34,278 nucleotides of DNA from Bacteroidales bacterium (GCA_003559475.1 PWLF01000094.1:1-34278), one strand, 5' to 3'; shown: positions 8,817-18,642, counted from the first letter of the stretch. Translations and numbers: made by a program. Notes: generated by a model from the sequence alone, not told the origin.

Positions 8817-8956
8817 TAAATAAATTTTAATCCTTATACTTTTTTATATTAAATATTTTTTCCGATTAATTTTGAACTTATGTTTTTATAATTAATAAAA
8901 AATGCGCATAAAAGTTGTTATATAATGAAATATGTTTTTTGAAACAATTATTTTAT

Positions 8957-8964
8957 TATTTTTG
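8957..8964 (+). promoter_or_regulatory. Candidate -7 box (TATTTTTG) for the giant surface-protein gene
   Basis: TATTTTTG fits TAnnTTTG. A TTTG lies at 8938-8941, but the 15-base spacer is shorter than the usual 17-23. It would leave an untranslated leader of about 105 bases carrying the TTCCGTTAAA repeats. Confidence 0.3.
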
Positions 8965-9078
8965 TATAGTAATTTTAACAGAATTCTTTTCCGTTAAACA
9001 TAACTGCAATATTTAAAATAATTCCGTTAAAAAAATATAAAACAAATTTATTCGACCTAATTTTACTCAATCTTTATT

Positions 9079-12000
9079 ATGAAAAAGCATTTTATTATTC
9101 TGCTATCAATAAGCTTATTATTATTTGCAAACACTTTGCAAAGCAGTGATCAAATTGAATTAAGATTTACATCAAACTATATGTGTGCTTACGAGCCACT
9201 TGACAGTATAATAATTGAAAATCCATCAAGAGACGCCTCAAAAACTCTTTATTACCCTGATACTGTATTAGAAATAATTCTTACAGACATTGGTGAATTT
9301 GATGGGTCTTATAGCGAACTCTACGTTTCGCAAAACTATCCTAACCCTTTTTCTGCTAAAACCCAAATTGATGTTGGTGTTCCTGAAAAAGATAACTTTT
9401 TGCTAACAGTTTATGATATAACAGGAAGAATATTGACAAATTATGAATCCGAACTGGAACCCGGACTGCATAATTTCTCTTTCTATGCAGGTAGCTATCA
9501 AAACTATATTTTAACAGTAAAATCCAACAAATATTTACAAAAGATTTTGATGCTTCAAACAGGGAAAAGCGATTCCTACTCCAAAATAGAATATAATGGA
9601 ATTTTATCTGAAACTAAATCACAACAACATTCAAAAACATCAGACTTTCCATTTCAACCCGGCGATGAACTGACTTATACCGGATACATAGAAGGCAAGC
9701 ATCAAACAATCTATGATTTTCCGCATGACGGCATAAATGATTATATGTTTGATATAGCAAATTGGACGCCGGATATGCCATCTGATATTACAGGAGAAAC
9801 TACAGTGGTTCACGAACAAACTGATTTGGTTTATGAAGTTGAAGAAAAATACGGTATAACTTATATGTGGCAATTACCTTGGGGCTGGGAAATAACTGAC
9901 GGGCATGACACTCACTCTATAACTACTACTGCCGGGTACAGTTCGGGTAATATTAGTGTTAGAGCAACAAATAACTGCGGAACAAGTAACGAAAACCTTC
10001 TTTATGTAACTGTTCAATTTAGTCTTGAGCTGGAAGTAAACCCCGAAGACGGCGGCGAAGTGGATGGTGAAGGGATTTATGATCAATGGGAAAATGTTTG
10101 GTTAACAGCTACTCCAAATACGGGTTATGAGTTTGAAAGCTGGCGAGACGAGCATGATGCCGTTGTTAACTATTCAAATGAATTTAACTATTCCATGCCT
10201 AATAGTAATACTACATTAAAAGCATTCTTTGAGCTCAAAGAATATCAACTTGACCTTCATGTTAACTATGTTGAAAGAGGTACAGTTGAAGGAGCCGGTA
10301 CTTATAATTTTAATGAAGAGACTACAATAAGTGCTATTCCTAAATCCGGATACAATTTTGTTAACTGGACAGGCGATACCGATTATATAGATGATCCGGA
10401 ATTTGCCAATACAACTGTAACTATGCCGGCAGAGGATATCTCTCTTACTGCAAATTTTGAACCTCTATACAAACTCTCATTTGATGTAACTCCGGAAAAT
10501 GCGGGATTTTTTGAAGGTGATGGGGAATACTTCGAAGGCGAAGAGTTTACTATTACAGCTATACCAAACTACTTTTTCTCTTTTCAAAACTGGGAAGCAA
10601 CAGCAGGCATCATTGATGACACAAATGCTCCTTCAACCACATTTACAATGCCGGGCGAAGATGTTACTATAACCGCCGGTTTTGAAATAAACCCCGAACA
10701 GGAAAACACATTTGATTTTGTGATTTTAACACAACCGGGAAAAATGGAATACCAGTTTGTTGTTGAAGAAGCCGATAACCTAGCTGTATTATGGAATGAA
10801 GATTCAGTTGCTTTTTATAATGGAGATGTAAAACCAACCCATGAATTTGAGCAAGCCGGACTTCACACTATAAAAGTCAAAGGATATACTGAACGACTTG
10901 CTTTCTTTACTCTTGAAGGGTGGCCATTAGATTGCGATTATGCAGGTATGCTGAGAGATATTTTAACTCCGGTGTCTGATGGAATCGAAGGAATCAGACT
11001 AGCTAACAGAATGTTCAGAGATACAGAAGTAGAAGCTTTTTCTTGTGAAAACTTTTTTGACGAAGCATCCGAAAATATTACTACCACATATCAAATGTTT
11101 TATGGCTCTGCCTTTAATCAAAATATTAGCGGATGGGATGTCAGCAATCTATTGAGTATGTCGTTTATGTTCGAAAATTCACCATTCAATCAGCCTTTAG
11201 ATGGATGGGATGTCAGCAATGTTAAATATATGAGAGGTGTATTTAAAAACTCACCATTTAATCAAAACATTGGCAGTTGGAATGTAAGCAGCGTTGAAGA
11301 CATGAGAGACATGTTTTATGGAACTCCTTTCAATCAAGATATTAGTGGATGGGATGTTGATAATGTAACTAACATGTGGGCAATGTTTCGAAATACACCA
11401 TTTAACCAAAACATAAATGACTGGGATGTTAGCAATGTGAAAAATATGAGTGAGATGTTTTATGATTCTGATTTCAATCAGGATATTAATGGATGGAATG
11501 TAAGTGATGTTGAGCACATGAACTATATGTTTGCTTATTCGGATTTTAATCAAGATATAAGTGGGTGGAATGTCGAAAATGTCACAGAAATGAACAGTAT
11601 GTTTAGGTCAACAAAATTCAATCAAGATATAAGCGATTGGGACATATCCAATGTAAGTGATTTTAACAATTTTCTATCGGGAAGTGAACTTTCCAAAGAT
11701 TACTATAATAATTTGCTGACAGAATGGTCAAAGTTAGATTTACAGTCAAATGTCATTTTTCATGGTGGTAATAGCAGATATGACATTGGAGAGCCTGAGG
11801 ATAGTAGACAATATATTATTGATGAATATGACTGGACTATCCATGACGGAGGCAGAGTAGAGTTTATACTTGATATCACTGCCAACCCTGAAGGTGCAGC
11901 TACTTTTGAAGGCGCAGGAAGCTATCACGAAGGACAGGAAGTGAGCATTGTGGCCGTAGCAAATCCTTTCTTTGAATTTGATAGCTGGGAAACTCCTGAT

Positions 12001-15000
12001 GCAGGCAATATTGATGATGAAAGCTCACCCGAAACAACTTTTACAATGCCGGGTGAAGATGTGACACTAATTGCCAACTTCACAGAAAAAGACCCTGATG
12101 AAGGATTTTTCCAATTCTCTGTCAAAACCATTTCCGATAAAACCGATTATGAGTTTATAGTCGATGGTGCTGAAGACTTGCTGGTAATATGGAACGAGGA
12201 CAACTCTGAAACCTATAACGGTGATGTTATCCCTTCATTTGATTTTGAAGAAGAAGGTGAATGGATAATAAAAGTACAAGGTACGGCAAGCCGGATAGCT
12301 TTCTCACGTGGAGGTTTTGCAAATATGATAACCGGCATAACTCCGCTGTCGGAAGGAGTAACCGGTATTACAAGCACAAAAGATATGTTTAGAAATACAA
12401 ATGTTGGTGATTTTTGGCATGCTGAATTTCTTGATGGTGTTGACGAGAATATTACAGATATGAGCGGGATGTTTCGCAATACCCAATTCAACAATGATAT
12501 CAACCACTGGGATGTAAGCAATGTTGAAGATATGAAATATATGTTCTCTACCACTCCTTTCAACCGGGAAATAGGTGATTGGATTGTAAGTAGTGTCAAA
12601 AACATGAGTTCGATGTTCCAGGATTCTGATTTCAATCAGGATATTGGAGATTGGGATGTGAGTAATGTTACCGATATGGCATTTATGTTTTACCGAACAC
12701 CCTTTAACCAAAATCTAAGCGGATGGGAAGTTGGAAATGTAACGAGCATGAGACAAATGTTTGGTGAGTCAGCTTTCAATCAGGATATTCCTGACTGGGA
12801 TGTAGGTAATGTAACTAAGGAATACGGAATGTTTGGGATGTTTGAAAACTCTCCGTTTAACGGAGATGTAAGTGGATGGAACGTTGAAAATGTTACCAAC
12901 ATGCAGTGGATGTTTAGAAATACCCCTTTCAATCGGGATATAAGCCAATGGGATGTCAGCAGTGTTACTGATATGAGAGAAATGTTTCATAATACTAATT
13001 TTAATCAGGATATTGGCAGTTGGATTGTAAGCAATGTAAAAACCATGCAGCAGATGTTCCGTAACTCTGATTTTAATCAGGATATAAGTGACTGGGATGT
13101 GAGTAATGTTTCTGATATGATTGGTATGTTTGACTCATCTGATTTTAATCAAGACATTAGCAGCTGGGATGTAAGCTGGGTAAATAATATGGCTTTTATG
13201 TTTACAAACACTCCTTTTAACCAGGATATAAGTAACTGGGATATTCGTAAGGTAACCAGTATGAATTCAATGTTCCGAAATTCTGATTTTGATCAAAACA
13301 TCAGCGACTGGGATGTGTCAAACGTTGAATCTTTTTCAAATTTTCTTCACGAATCAAAATTGTCAACCGACAATTATAGCAGTTTGCTTATTAGTTGGTC
13401 ACAGCATGAGCTTCAGGGAGGTGTCAGTTTTTCGGGAGGTAACAGCAGGTATTATGTAGGATTGCCGGCAGAAAAAAGAGACTCAATCATAGAAAAATTT
13501 AACTGGACTATCACGGATGGCGGTATAACAGGTATAGACTATGCTTTAATTTACCTAAACATGGTTGCCTCACCTGAAGAAGCAGGACGACTGTTTGGAA
13601 GAGGCGGTTATGAGGAAAATGAGGACGTGCAGATATCTGCTGTTGCTAATCCAATGTATAAGTTCACACATTGGACAACCACAGGAGGAACAATTACTCA
13701 ACCCAATGAAACTGAAACCACCATTACTATGCCGGACGACCATGTAACAGTAACAGCCTATTTTGAAGAAGATCCGGACGAAACAAACACTTTCGATTTT
13801 GTAATAGAAACAACCGAAGAACAAACTGAATATAAATTCGCGATAGATGATGCGAAAAGCATTTTTATCTATTGGAGAGAAGGACATATAGAAGAGTATA
13901 ACGGAGAGAGTATTATAGCATCACATGACTTTGAGCAAGCAGGAACTTGGACTATCAATGTAATGGGTGAAGCAAGCAGAATCGCATTTTACAGTAATCC
14001 TGAATGGGAACCAAACTGCAAATACGCTCCAATGCTTAGAGATATTTTAACTCCCGTTTCAGAAGGTGTTAATGGAATAACAAACGCATCCAGGATGTTC
14101 AGAGAAACAGAAGTGGAAAGCTTTACATGCATTGAGTTTTTTGATGAAACGTCAGCGAACGTGACTAATATGCGGGATATGTTTTATAATGCTACATCTT
14201 TTAATCACGATATTAGTGATTGGGATGTAAGTAATGTAACTGATATGAGCGGAATGTTTTTTAATACTGCCTTCAATCAGGATATTGGAGGATGGGACGT
14301 TAGTAAAGTTACTGATATGGGCTCAAGCCAAGCTATTTCGGGGAAAAACGGGATGTTTCAAGGATCTGATTTTAACCAAGATATTAGCGAATGGAAAGTG
14401 AGCAATGTTACCAACATGCGACATATGTTTGCAGGAACTCCCTTTAATCAGGATATTAGCGAATGGGATGTTAGTAATGTTAACAATATGGGCTATATGT
14501 TTATGGGATCAGATTTTAATCAAGAGATTGGCGGTTGGAAAACAGGTAATGTTACAAGAATGGAAAATATGTTCAATAACTCCTTGTTTAATAAAGATAT
14601 TGGCGAGTGGAATGTAGGTAATGTGACAAATATGAGTTCGATGTTCTATAATACTAATTTTGACCAAGATATTAGCGAGTGGAATGTATCCAATATTAGT
14701 AATTTTCATTTTTTCCTTCATCTTAGCGAGCTTTCAACTGCTAATTACAATAAGCTTTTAATAGCATGGTCTGATCTTGATTTACAATCTGGCATTGAAT
14801 TTTGGGCAGGTTCCAGCAAATATGACTATGGTGAACCTAATAACCGCAGGCAATATATTATTGATCAGTTTGGCTGGACAATCACTGACGGAGGGTGCTG
14901 GTGTGTTACCGATGTTGATAATAATACATATAAAACTATTATGATAGATAATACAGAATGGATGGCAGAGAATCTGAGAGTAACAAAATATAGGGACAAT

Positions 15001-15600
15001 TCTCCTATCCCTTCCAATCTTTCCAACGAAGAATGGTCAACACATAATGATAATGAAGAAGGCGCTCTTGCGATTTATGATTATGAAGAAGTTGAGAACA
15101 TTAACTTCCCTGATGTAATGGCTTCAAAATACGGGAAATTATATAACTGGTATGCTGTTGATGACGGAAGGGGACTTTGTCCTGAAGGTTGGAGAGTGCC
15201 AAACAATGATGATTGGACGGACATGAAAAATTATCTTATGACGGAGTACGACTTGACCAATGATCATGATGATCCTGAAGCTCTTGGTAACGCATTAAAG
15301 TCATGCAGGCAGGTTAATTCTCCTGAAGGTGGCGAATGCGATACTGAAACCCATCCACGCTGGGATGAAAACCCAACACACTATGGCACGGATGCGTTTG
15401 GGTTTTCTGCTTTACCGGCAGGATCACGTTTTGGTAGCGGAATATATCAACATATTTTAACGGATGGTTACTGGTGGTCAACAACTGAAGATAGTGAAAC
15501 AGATTCTTATATTTATTCAATATTTAATGACCAAGGTGATATATCAAGCGGATCGGGATATAAAGGAAGCGGATTATCTGTAAGGTGTGTGAAAGATTGA
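9079..15600 (+). CDS. Giant exported BspA/DUF285-repeat and FISUMP-domain surface protein
   Basis: A 2173-residue protein with a Sec signal peptide (about 1-21, no lipobox). Order of parts: a short segment (about 24-70); a region like a T9SS type A sorting domain (about 81-162, YPNPF at 87-91), oddly near the N-terminus; a PKD-like segment (about 250-313); three InlB B-like repeats (about 316-535); then three modules. Each module has a beta-rich cap (about 540-670, 1005-1130, 1570-1700), a run of 24-residue DUF285 units (FNQDISGWDVSNVTDM-type; 8, 12 and 7 copies) and a tail ending W-T-I-x-DGG. Single InlB-like repeats (about 928-1004, 1490-1564) separate the modules. A FISUMP (Fib_succ_major) domain closes the protein from about 1941, with WMAENLRV, KYGKLYNWYAV, CPEGWRVP, FSALPAGSR and WWSTTE. 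A cell-surface binding or adhesion role is inferred; no enzyme motif is seen. Confidence 0.9.
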   Translation: MKKHFIILLSISLLLFANTLQSSDQIELRFTSNYMCAYEPLDSIIIENPSRDASKTLYYPDTVLEIILTDIGEFDGSYSELYVSQNYPNPFSAKTQIDVGVPEKDNFLLTVYDITGRILTNYESELEPGLHNFSFYAGSYQNYILTVKSNKYLQKILMLQTGKSDSYSKIEYNGILSETKSQQHSKTSDFPFQPGDELTYTGYIEGKHQTIYDFPHDGINDYMFDIANWTPDMPSDITGETTVVHEQTDLVYEVEEKYGITYMWQLPWGWEITDGHDTHSITTTAGYSSGNISVRATNNCGTSNENLLYVTVQFSLELEVNPEDGGEVDGEGIYDQWENVWLTATPNTGYEFESWRDEHDAVVNYSNEFNYSMPNSNTTLKAFFELKEYQLDLHVNYVERGTVEGAGTYNFNEETTISAIPKSGYNFVNWTGDTDYIDDPEFANTTVTMPAEDISLTANFEPLYKLSFDVTPENAGFFEGDGEYFEGEEFTITAIPNYFFSFQNWEATAGIIDDTNAPSTTFTMPGEDVTITAGFEINPEQENTFDFVILTQPGKMEYQFVVEEADNLAVLWNEDSVAFYNGDVKPTHEFEQAGLHTIKVKGYTERLAFFTLEGWPLDCDYAGMLRDILTPVSDGIEGIRLANRMFRDTEVEAFSCENFFDEASENITTTYQMFYGSAFNQNISGWDVSNLLSMSFMFENSPFNQPLDGWDVSNVKYMRGVFKNSPFNQNIGSWNVSSVEDMRDMFYGTPFNQDISGWDVDNVTNMWAMFRNTPFNQNINDWDVSNVKNMSEMFYDSDFNQDINGWNVSDVEHMNYMFAYSDFNQDISGWNVENVTEMNSMFRSTKFNQDISDWDISNVSDFNNFLSGSELSKDYYNNLLTEWSKLDLQSNVIFHGGNSRYDIGEPEDSRQYIIDEYDWTIHDGGRVEFILDITANPEGAATFEGAGSYHEGQEVSIVAVANPFFEFDSWETPDAGNIDDESSPETTFTMPGEDVTLIANFTEKDPDEGFFQFSVKTISDKTDYEFIVDGAEDLLVIWNEDNSETYNGDVIPSFDFEEEGEWIIKVQGTASRIAFSRGGFANMITGITPLSEGVTGITSTKDMFRNTNVGDFWHAEFLDGVDENITDMSGMFRNTQFNNDINHWDVSNVEDMKYMFSTTPFNREIGDWIVSSVKNMSSMFQDSDFNQDIGDWDVSNVTDMAFMFYRTPFNQNLSGWEVGNVTSMRQMFGESAFNQDIPDWDVGNVTKEYGMFGMFENSPFNGDVSGWNVENVTNMQWMFRNTPFNRDISQWDVSSVTDMREMFHNTNFNQDIGSWIVSNVKTMQQMFRNSDFNQDISDWDVSNVSDMIGMFDSSDFNQDISSWDVSWVNNMAFMFTNTPFNQDISNWDIRKVTSMNSMFRNSDFDQNISDWDVSNVESFSNFLHESKLSTDNYSSLLISWSQHELQGGVSFSGGNSRYYVGLPAEKRDSIIEKFNWTITDGGITGIDYALIYLNMVASPEEAGRLFGRGGYEENEDVQISAVANPMYKFTHWTTTGGTITQPNETETTITMPDDHVTVTAYFEEDPDETNTFDFVIETTEEQTEYKFAIDDAKSIFIYWREGHIEEYNGESIIASHDFEQAGTWTINVMGEASRIAFYSNPEWEPNCKYAPMLRDILTPVSEGVNGITNASRMFRETEVESFTCIEFFDETSANVTNMRDMFYNATSFNHDISDWDVSNVTDMSGMFFNTAFNQDIGGWDVSKVTDMGSSQAISGKNGMFQGSDFNQDISEWKVSNVTNMRHMFAGTPFNQDISEWDVSNVNNMGYMFMGSDFNQEIGGWKTGNVTRMENMFNNSLFNKDIGEWNVGNVTNMSSMFYNTNFDQDISEWNVSNISNFHFFLHLSELSTANYNKLLIAWSDLDLQSGIEFWAGSSKYDYGEPNNRRQYIIDQFGWTITDGGCWCVTDVDNNTYKTIMIDNTEWMAENLRVTKYRDNSPIPSNLSNEEWSTHNDNEEGALAIYDYEEVENINFPDVMASKYGKLYNWYAVDDGRGLCPEGWRVPNNDDWTDMKNYLMTEYDLTNDHDDPEALGNALKSCRQVNSPEGGECDTETHPRWDENPTHYGTDAFGFSALPAGSRFGSGIYQHILTDGYWWSTTEDSETDSYIYSIFNDQGDISSGSGYKGSGLSVRCVKD
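11113..11676 (+). repeat. DUF285/BspA repeat block 1 (8 units of 72 bp)
   Basis: Eight consecutive 24-residue units starting at FNQNISGW and ending at an FNNFL cap. Periodicity is strict in length but DNA copies are diverged, so the block is old rather than a recent expansion. Confidence 0.9.
12487..13347 (+). repeat. DUF285/BspA repeat block 2 (12 units of 72 bp)
   Basis: Twelve 24-residue units from FNNDINHW to FDQNISDW, ending in an FSNFL cap. Between units 5 and 6 the sequence NVTKEYGMFGMF adds three residues and breaks the register. Confidence 0.9.
14200..14718 (+). repeat. DUF285/BspA repeat block 3 (7 units of 72 bp)
   Basis: Seven units from FNHDISDW to FDQDISEW, ending FHFFL. A larger insertion (SSQAISGKN, about nine residues) follows unit 2. 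Confidence 0.9.
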
Positions 15601-15625
15601 TAAAATTATATAATTTCAAAAACAG

Positions 15626-15666
15626 AAAAAAAGCCCTGAGGTGCTTATAAACTCTCAGGGCTTTTT
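15626..15666. terminator. Bidirectional intrinsic terminator
   Basis: GCCCTGAG (15633-15640) pairs perfectly with CTCAGGGC (15654-15661) across a 13-base loop. The stem is preceded by an A-run and followed by TTTTT, so it has the terminator form on both strands. It sits in the 90-base gap between the convergent giant surface-protein gene and the AsmA-family gene and probably serves both. Confidence 0.9.
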
Positions 15667-15690
15667 ATAAAGACTCTATCACAACTATCT

Positions 15691-18615
15691 TTATTCTTCT
15701 CCTGCTCTAATTCTTTCAGCTCTTTTTTCAGCTTCATCAATTATTCTTTGTGCTCTTTCTTCGCCTTCCCTTTCAAGTCTGTCAGCTCTTTCATCCGCTT
15801 CTTTTATAATTCTGTCTCCAGTTCTCTCTGCTGCAGCTTTAGCAATTCTACCATCAGCTTCATCTATAAGTCTTTGCGCCTGTTCTCTAGCTTCTTCACG
15901 AACTGAATCGGCTGCTCTTTTTGATTCTCTTCTGACACGTTCAGCTTCCCTTTCTGCTGCTGAAACTACTTGATCAGCTCTTCTTTCAAGCTCTTCTCTA
16001 GCCCTTTCTCTTGTATCATCAATAACCTCTTCTACCTCTTCCCTTGCTCTTTCTTTATGTCTATCAACTTCATCACGAACTCTTTCTTCTACATCTTCAA
16101 CAAAATCATCTACTTCATCTCTAACTCTGTCGCGAATACCTCCGGCAGCATCTTTCATTCTATCCGATAAATCAACAGAGACTTCAGGCTCATCAAAAGT
16201 TCCTGTGATTTTTGCATTTACAATAATATTCTCAAAAAGCTCATAATCTATACCAATTGCCGAAACTTCCGAAACAAGACTTTCCATATATTCGTTAGCT
16301 GTACTTCCAAGCTCTTCGCGTGGTATATTAAATTCTATGTTATAATCAATAGATTGGTCAAAATAAGTCCTTCCCGAAACAATAGCTGATGAGTTTCCGA
16401 ATTCCATTTCAAATGGATCAAACTCTATACTGCCTTCTTTGAATGAGAAGCTAACATTAACATCACTTATTTCAAGCTTTTCTAATTTTTCCATTTTTAA
16501 TCTTTCAGCAGTTTTTTGCAAAGGAGGAGGTCCATCAACAACAACACTATGTGTGCTTAAGTTTCCTCTACCTTCGAGCGTTTCTAATACAGGATTTAGT
16601 TTCTCATCAAGCATTGACTGCATAGTCATACCAGCACTAAAACGACCGGTGCAATATTTACCAACCGGCGCAAGTATTTGAGCAGTATTAAAAGTATTAA
16701 AAGTTTGTTGAATATCAAACCTGTTAATTGCCATTGAGAAATCAACATCAGCAACATTATAGTACTTTTTGGCTCCGTAAGAACCATTTAAAGTCAATGA
16801 ACCATCCATTAAGTTCATTCTTAAATTATCCATTCTAACTTGATTATCAATAACTCTAACCGCTCCTATTATATTATCTATTTCAATATTTCCAAACAAC
16901 AACTTATCAATTCTTGTATTAAGTGAAAAATCTATATTCCCCGGCACTTCAATTATAGAAAGTTCCATAGGCTCTGTTTCTTCCGGCTTTTCTACTTCAA
17001 CCGGTTCTTCAGGAGGTTCAACCATAAAATCATTAATATTTAAATAATTTACCCTTAAATCAAAAGCTCCGGATAAAAGTTGATCACTAAACATATATTC
17101 AAAAATATTATCAACTCTACCATTTGCAAGAACATGAGTTTCTCCAAACTGACAATCAAAAGTTGTTAAATTAAAATGCTGAGGGGATAAGTCCATAGAT
17201 ACCTGACGCAACTCAATTATATCGTCAAAATCAGCAGTTTTATATTCTATCCCATTTAATTCCAATTTACCTTGAGCCTTAACCCTTTCAAATCTTTCAT
17301 TTTCAATATCCGAAAGTTTTCCTCCTGCTAAAATATCAGCAATTATTTTACCTATCAAGGATTCTCCTTCAGGTAGCGGATAAAACTTTTCAATATCATC
17401 AAGATTAATATCACAATTAAGACTAAAGTTAAATTGCGGGTCAGAAATTGGCGTTTTAAGATTGAATAAAGCATCTGCAAAATTATCAGCCATATTAAAT
17501 CTGAATTTAGCAACATCTATTTCTGTCATATCAACGTCATTCCCTTGATTGACGACGTTAGCTATAAGCTGAATATCTGTGACAGCTTCCGGCAAGTCAG
17601 GATAGCTGAATTCACCATCTTCAAGCAAAATATTCAATGCAAAAGAAGGCACTATTTCTCCTTTCATAATTCCTTTTGCATATCCATCAAGACCAAAATT
17701 TCCTGAAGTTTGTATAGATTCAAAATCCTTAGCATAAATTGCAGGTATTAAAGATATAAATGAATTTATATCCGTTTTCTTTGATTCAAAATTTATATCC
17801 ATTTCCATATCACCACCGGGAGGCATAGCAAACCAACCATTAAATCCGATTAGCAAATCATTTATTGCTAATTTATTTTGCTTAAATGTAAAATGTTGTT
17901 GAGAAAAAACGGCATCAATTTCAGCTGTAAAATCTAACACTGCGCTTGATATTAAGGGTATGCCCTCAAATCTCATTGTAAAAGATTTTGCTCTGGTTAA
18001 AGGGATTGACAAGGTAGCATGGTCTGCAGTAAAATCCCCTCTTAATCTGTGATCAAACCCTTTTATATCCAAAAAGAAACTCATTGGAGCATCATCATAA
18101 ATGATATTAGCATTTCTTATTTCAAATCTTCTTAATGCGAGATTAAATTCCGCAGGCTCTGTATCTTCTTCAATTTCTTCTTCCTCTTCTTCTTCCGGAA
18201 TTTCTTCCGAAGGAATCATAATATCCCAGTTAGCTGTTCCGTCTTCCAAAACTATAACCGTAATATCAGGATTATCTATTCTAATTGAACGAATTTCCCA
18301 TGTATCCCCTCTGATAAAGCTCATTACATCGACAGATACAAAAATTGAGCCGATGTCGGCAAGTTTAACACCCTTAAACTCATCAACGCCTTCAACTGAC
18401 AATCCGTTAATTCTCAAAGAAACATGCGGAAAGTTCCGTATCAACGATATTCGAAAAGAGTCAAAATCAACTTCAGCGTTGACACTTTCATTAATCTCTT
18501 TTTTTACCATCTCTCCTATTTTGCCCTGGAAAGCGATTGGAGTGACAATCAATAAAACCAAAATAGCTGCAATAACTATTCCGGTAATTTTCAATGTTTT
18601 TTTGATTTTTTTCAT
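15691..18615 (-). CDS. AsmA-family protein with a long charged helical tail
   Basis: The 974-residue protein has one N-terminal membrane helix (ITGIVIAAILVLLIVTPIAF, about 10-29) followed by the AsmA N-terminal pattern (VNAEVDFDSFRISLIRNFPHV) and a long beta-rich body in the envelope. AsmA-like proteins are large beta-groove proteins that span the periplasm and are linked to phospholipid transport and outer-membrane homeostasis. The C-terminal AsmA_2-like part includes FNTFNTAQILAPVGKYCTGR and DGSLTLNGSYG. Two odd low-complexity segments occur: an acidic run near 136-152 and a highly charged helical tail (about 829-974) rich in Arg, Glu, Asp and Ala. It lies 27 bases after aroC, so it is probably co-transcribed with it. 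Transport substrate unknown. Confidence 0.85.
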   Translation of the reverse strand: MKKIKKTLKITGIVIAAILVLLIVTPIAFQGKIGEMVKKEINESVNAEVDFDSFRISLIRNFPHVSLRINGLSVEGVDEFKGVKLADIGSIFVSVDVMSFIRGDTWEIRSIRIDNPDITVIVLEDGTANWDIMIPSEEIPEEEEEEEIEEDTEPAEFNLALRRFEIRNANIIYDDAPMSFFLDIKGFDHRLRGDFTADHATLSIPLTRAKSFTMRFEGIPLISSAVLDFTAEIDAVFSQQHFTFKQNKLAINDLLIGFNGWFAMPPGGDMEMDINFESKKTDINSFISLIPAIYAKDFESIQTSGNFGLDGYAKGIMKGEIVPSFALNILLEDGEFSYPDLPEAVTDIQLIANVVNQGNDVDMTEIDVAKFRFNMADNFADALFNLKTPISDPQFNFSLNCDINLDDIEKFYPLPEGESLIGKIIADILAGGKLSDIENERFERVKAQGKLELNGIEYKTADFDDIIELRQVSMDLSPQHFNLTTFDCQFGETHVLANGRVDNIFEYMFSDQLLSGAFDLRVNYLNINDFMVEPPEEPVEVEKPEETEPMELSIIEVPGNIDFSLNTRIDKLLFGNIEIDNIIGAVRVIDNQVRMDNLRMNLMDGSLTLNGSYGAKKYYNVADVDFSMAINRFDIQQTFNTFNTAQILAPVGKYCTGRFSAGMTMQSMLDEKLNPVLETLEGRGNLSTHSVVVDGPPPLQKTAERLKMEKLEKLEISDVNVSFSFKEGSIEFDPFEMEFGNSSAIVSGRTYFDQSIDYNIEFNIPREELGSTANEYMESLVSEVSAIGIDYELFENIIVNAKITGTFDEPEVSVDLSDRMKDAAGGIRDRVRDEVDDFVEDVEERVRDEVDRHKERAREEVEEVIDDTRERAREELERRADQVVSAAEREAERVRRESKRAADSVREEAREQAQRLIDEADGRIAKAAAERTGDRIIKEADERADRLEREGEERAQRIIDEAEKRAERIRAGEE

Positions 18616-18642
18616 TTTTGATAATTTTTTGGTTAATAATAT

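Larger units (their letters stand above)
8770..9078. other. Divergent intergenic region between sdhC and the giant surface-protein gene
   Basis: 309 bases of very AT-rich DNA without a credible gene. It holds the sdhC -7 candidate (8809-8816, minus), a plus-strand TATTTTTG (8957-8964) with a TTTG at 8938-8941, only 15 bases upstream and closer than usual, and a 10-base direct repeat TTCCGTTAAA at 8989-8998 and 9022-9031. I see no hairpin of note. Confidence 0.6.

Noticed and set aside
12213-12711. Two overlapping open frames on the minus strand inside the giant surface-protein gene
   Set aside because: They are the complement of the 72-base DUF285 units, and their periodic sequence only mirrors the coding repeat.
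11113-14718. Regular direct repeats that could be taken for a CRISPR array or satellite DNA
   Set aside because: The repeat is in frame with a long protein, unit copies are diverged, and there are no unique spacers between constant repeats.
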